NCBI RefSeq assembly: GCF_001649575.2
Contig: NC_051450.1
Location: 15,990,140 to 16,054,139, forward strand
DNA length: 64,000 nt
Source: Kryptolebias marmoratus
Taxonomy: Eukaryota; Chordata; Actinopteri; Cyprinodontiformes; Rivulidae
Reading direction: 5' to 3'
Below are positions 60,201 to 64,000 of the stretch, piece after piece. Numbering within the stretch: position 1 is the stretch's first letter; each line of letters opens with the position of its first letter. The notes below the pieces were generated by a model. The model saw only the letters and a program-made list of their open reading frames with translations, had not been told where the DNA came from and did not search any database. The position numbers and the translations under genes were made by a program.

Positions 60201-63200
60201 TTAACTGGAAATTTGAAATAGATGGTCTTGGCTTTCTTTTTGGTTGGTAGAATCCACTCAGCTGAGAGGAGATGTAAACCAGATGTGCACAGAACTACTA
60301 AATAAACCACGGAACAAAAAATTAAGAAAATGAACCTTTATTGAACACGTAATGTAACAAAACTAAGGGGGCCAGCTTTCCTCTTTTTTTTCCCCTGTTC
60401 TTTTCTCGGACATTCCAGCATCTGTCTGGAAAACAACGGAGTGTCACACCCCCAACATCGACCAATCAGAAGCCTCGACAGATAAATGAGGACTCTTGTC
60501 CAATCAGTGTTTGTGTTACAACAACAGTTGCTCGCTCGCTCAAAGACGGCAGCGCTAATGGATAGACAAAAATGTTTAAAAACAAACTCAGGGAGGAAGA
60601 AACATCACGGTTCCAACTCTCATCCTTTATCCGGGCTTCTGATCGCCAAAGAGAAACTCAAAGTTATTTTGTTATTACATTTACATCCCACCACGAACTG
60701 AGTGGCGGTTTTGCACGTGGATGGGAAGGAGGGAATGACTGAGCCTCCCATAGGTGCTATGGGATGGAGGTGGGTCCACTGCAGCGCCCCCTGCTGGTTG
60801 GAAAGAAAGATACTTGCTTTCACATCAGTCTTCAAAAGTCCCAAAAAACACCAGGAAAAGTTGCTAGTTGCATTATTGAAAAATGGTCTTTTAAGGCGTC
60901 TGAAAACTCACTGAATTAACAACACTGCAACACCTGGACCCGCCCCACTCTGCTCTGATTGGATCAAATTTAGCCTCTGGTTTGCTCCATTTGTGAAAAG
61001 CAGAGTCAGTGTAATCCTTGCATCTTAATTAATTTGGATGGATTTCACAAGACCACAACAAAAAACAATTGCTTCTTCCCCTTCTCAGTTTTACAGATGA
61101 CAGAAATCCGTTGTGGTGAGGGAGAACTTTAATCCCTGATAATATTTTTGGCCAATCAACAAAATCTTCATCCAGATCATATAAAAATGCTAATTTTTAA
61201 AAAATACAATATCAAACAGACACCAACGCTTAACTATATGTTGATGAGATTAGTTCTTGTTAAGATGAATGTGAGAAAAACATGATAAGTTACTTTTTAA
61301 GAATTGCATTATAAAAGGTTTAGATTAGGTCGGATTAATACACATTTCAAGCTCTAATAATTATCATTATAGCACTAAAAGACAAAATAACCACGCGCCG
61401 TGAAAAGCGTTGATGGACTTGTTTGTGTGCATCTGTGTTTGAACTTTGCACGACTCGTGGCTCAAACGCACAGCCGTACAGTTACACACTTCACTTACCC
61501 ACAGCCATTTTCCCTGCCCCCACATACACACACTTGGTGACATAAAGGCAAGCAATCACCCAAACTCCTATTACATGGTAAAAGTATACTCACAGAGGCA
61601 CATAAATATGCCGACCTGAGAAAGTCTTTCCAACTGCAAATGTCAACAGGCTTAAAGAACGGGCTACCGCTTTTCCTCAGCCGAGGAGATAAAATACTGC
61701 ACACACACACGCCGCGGCATTCACGCCAGTGTAGGCTTTCATAGCTGTATATACTGTATACGCAGCCCCGCTCCCTGTGTGTTCCTGCATCATTGGGAGG
61801 GAGGGACAGAAGCGGGGGGGGGGGATATTGGACGGGTTAAAGGGGCCCCTAACTCTTTTGGCAGCTCATGCATCAGAGTGAATGGAACCAATTATAAATC
61901 AAGAGCAATTTCTCCCCATTATTCAGCAGGAACCCAGAGGGGGGAGAAAAAAAAGGAGAGCTGCCTGGCTCTAAAACTCTCAGTGGGAGATGAAGGAAAA
62001 GAAGAGAAAAGCAGAGCGGGTGAAATATTATATGAAAAACAGATATGAGAAGGCATTAGGAGAGAGAGATAAGGCAGAGGAGGAGGAAGGGGGGGATGGA
62101 AAGGGGGATGAGGGAATGGAGAGAGGCTGTAAAGTTATTTGGATCAGCCAAAGGAGAAAGTTATAGCAATAACAGATATGAGAGAGGGGGGAATTTCGAA
62201 AACAGAGGAGGAGGCAGGAAATTGGACACAAAATGAAGCCGTGGGGCGTCAGCCATCTTCGCCGTGGTGCGGCTCAAGTTCGACTGCTGGTCGTTAAGTG
62301 GAAGCTGTCGGGTCTGAAAACTCGCTTCCTAATAGGAGAAACAGCTGGAGAAGGCTGGTTTGAAAACGGAGCCCCTGGGTTTTCGAGGCTGGGCCCGCGG
62401 CGCGCTGCGGGGCCGCCATTTGTTGCGTCAGTCAGGGCCACAGATGTCCACGATACTCCTCTGAAATATTCGCGAAACAAAAACTTCAGAGATACAACTG
62501 CTACGGCAGATGGAGCCGCTCTTCTGATGGAAAATTCCAGCTCTGATATCCTCGGGGGCCCAATTACGAAGTGAGCTGGTGCCCAGTGATTTATTCTGTT
62601 GAATCATGTCTTCTCTTGCCAGTTTGACATTCTTCGATGATGAGCTTTTTTCTCTCCAGTGCAACACAATAAATCTGATTACTGGTTAAAGCCCTGGAAC
62701 ACAACCCAGATTCCCTGACATGTCTTTTTGATGCTTTTATTGTTTCTCTCACACATGCTGGAGAGAAAAAAAAAAACACAATGTGCATTTAATACTCCAT
62801 CTGAACAGCAAACTAACTACAAACTTTCATTAGTGTGCACGATAGAGAGATTAAAAGAGGCAGACAACTGTTTTGAGGCTTAAACTGAACAGTCCCAGTC
62901 AGAGTACAACCTCGAGTCTGTGTGAATGATCTATTAGAGCGTCTGGGTTGCTTTTGGCTCGTAAAAACACCCCTTAATCTTTGTCCAAATATCTACTTTG
63001 CACACAGAGACTTATTTGTCTACACAGACAGAGCTTTCTTTGCAGAGTCTGGAGTTGATCAATGATCTAACGCTGCGAACGCGGCAATCACAAACCGTGC
63101 GCCTGCATGTTTGTCCGTGGCAGAAAGAGAGCGCGGGGAGAACGACTGGACTAACTTCATTATCCAATCAAGAGCTTCTTATGTTTTGCTTTAAGTAGCA

Positions 63201-64000
63201 GAACAAATCAACTCGACTGGTTTAAAGGCTTTGGATAATCCCCGTTAGTCTGATTGCAACTATGATACATATAAAAGGATATCATTTACCAGTTTGAAAT
63301 GGCATGTGTGATAACACTGTTAAATATTGCTGTGACAATAACAGTTCTGCTCACAACACTTTGGAAATCACTGCCTTAGATGATAGTGGCTGAGATAAAA
63401 CACACAAAGTTGGGGTTGGGATCTAAGTGTGTGTCACAAAACACCAGGTTTGGCCTCCTGAGACGAACTCCAGATAGCAAATAAGCCAAAAACTAGCATA
63501 TTTTCACCATAATTGTTACAAAAAACACAACAGCGATAGTTATAAATGGGAGAAAATTAGTAGACTATGAATTTAATCTATTTGTGTTACCATTATGTCC
63601 TTATTTCTTTTACTTTTTTTGGTAATATTTGTGTAGTTCAGCCAAGGATGTTTGGGGTCACAAGTCTTTTTATTGTTAGTTTGGGGTCCAGAAGCTAAAA
63701 AGGTTTGGAAAACCTCGTTTTAAGGGGCCGTACACACAGGAACAGGTTGTGTTAATGTGTGTTTCAGACTGGCTTCCACATGGAAACTTTGTTTTAGGTG
63801 ACCTAAAACTGTATTTGTTTGAAAAAACAAGTTGCAGAGTGAAAAAAAAAACTATTTGCGTTTTTATATAGACAGCTAAAACATAACCAGCTGAAAACAA
63901 TGATCTCATAGCCCCAGCTCTAATCAAACCTCCAACCTGAGAGCTGCTTCTTCATGTGTTTCCATTTTGTGCACGTTCCCCTACATACACGCCTGGCGCG
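54254..64000. other. Upstream region of boc, no gene recognised
   Basis: Almost 10 kb with no exon, RNA gene or intact transposon that I could identify. It is presumably 5' UTR intron and/or upstream DNA of boc. Homopolymer tracts lie near 54697-54712, 55008-55020, 59424-59450 and 62767-62778. Non-repetitive blocks near 57120-58060, 59470-59730, 61780-61960 and 62230-62580 are described as findings. Short MITE-related sequence occurs near 55500-55560. Confidence 0.5.

Overview
This is a piece of ray-finned fish nuclear chromosome, most likely a percomorph teleost. The genes have many short exons with canonical GT-AG introns. Coding exons are GC-rich, and introns are AT-rich and full of fish-type MITE, hAT and tRNA-SINE debris. 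The predicted proteins are clear orthologues of human proteins. Six protein-coding genes could be traced from the sequence, and each exon chain closes in frame. No bacterial, viral, CRISPR or rRNA feature was seen, and nothing that looks like an undescribed molecular system.

Layout from left to right: about 1.1 kb of repeats and one unexplained open frame; zdhhc23 (minus, 415 aa, DHHC palmitoyltransferase), with a CpG-rich leader exon near 6.2-6.6 kb; a 2 kb repeat-rich spacer; gramd1c (minus, 652 aa, ER-anchored Aster sterol-transfer protein), with its leader exon near 19.3 kb and a possible internal promoter near 14.1-14.5 kb; atp6v1a (minus, 617 aa, catalytic V-ATPase subunit A), with its leader exon near 26.1 kb; naa50 (plus, 169 aa, N-terminal acetyltransferase), head to head with atp6v1a; usf3 (plus, 2287 aa, bHLH protein with one 4.8 kb exon and a glutamine-rich stretch); boc (minus, 1040 aa, Ig/fibronectin-III Hedgehog co-receptor), tail to tail with usf3. 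The last 9.7 kb lie upstream of boc's coding exons (5' UTR intron and/or upstream DNA) and hold no recognisable gene. They do contain several non-repetitive blocks that look like regulatory DNA.

From memory of the human map, the order and relative orientation boc-usf3-naa50-atp6v1a-gramd1c-zdhhc23 match human 3q13.2-q13.31, where further genes lie between BOC and USF3. The genes are not a pathway: they cover protein lipidation, sterol transport, proton pumping, N-terminal acetylation, transcription and Hedgehog/cell-adhesion signalling. The window is best read as an ancient vertebrate synteny block.

The points most worth a second look are two upstream ORFs in the usf3 leader (one overlapping the start codon), a CpG-rich alternative first exon in gramd1c that would give a form without the GRAM domain, two possible C-termini for boc, a long-inverted-repeat MITE family with four copies here, and putative regulatory blocks upstream of boc. 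Exon coordinates were read by eye from splice sites, reading phase and remembered human orthologues, so single-base errors at a few junctions are possible.
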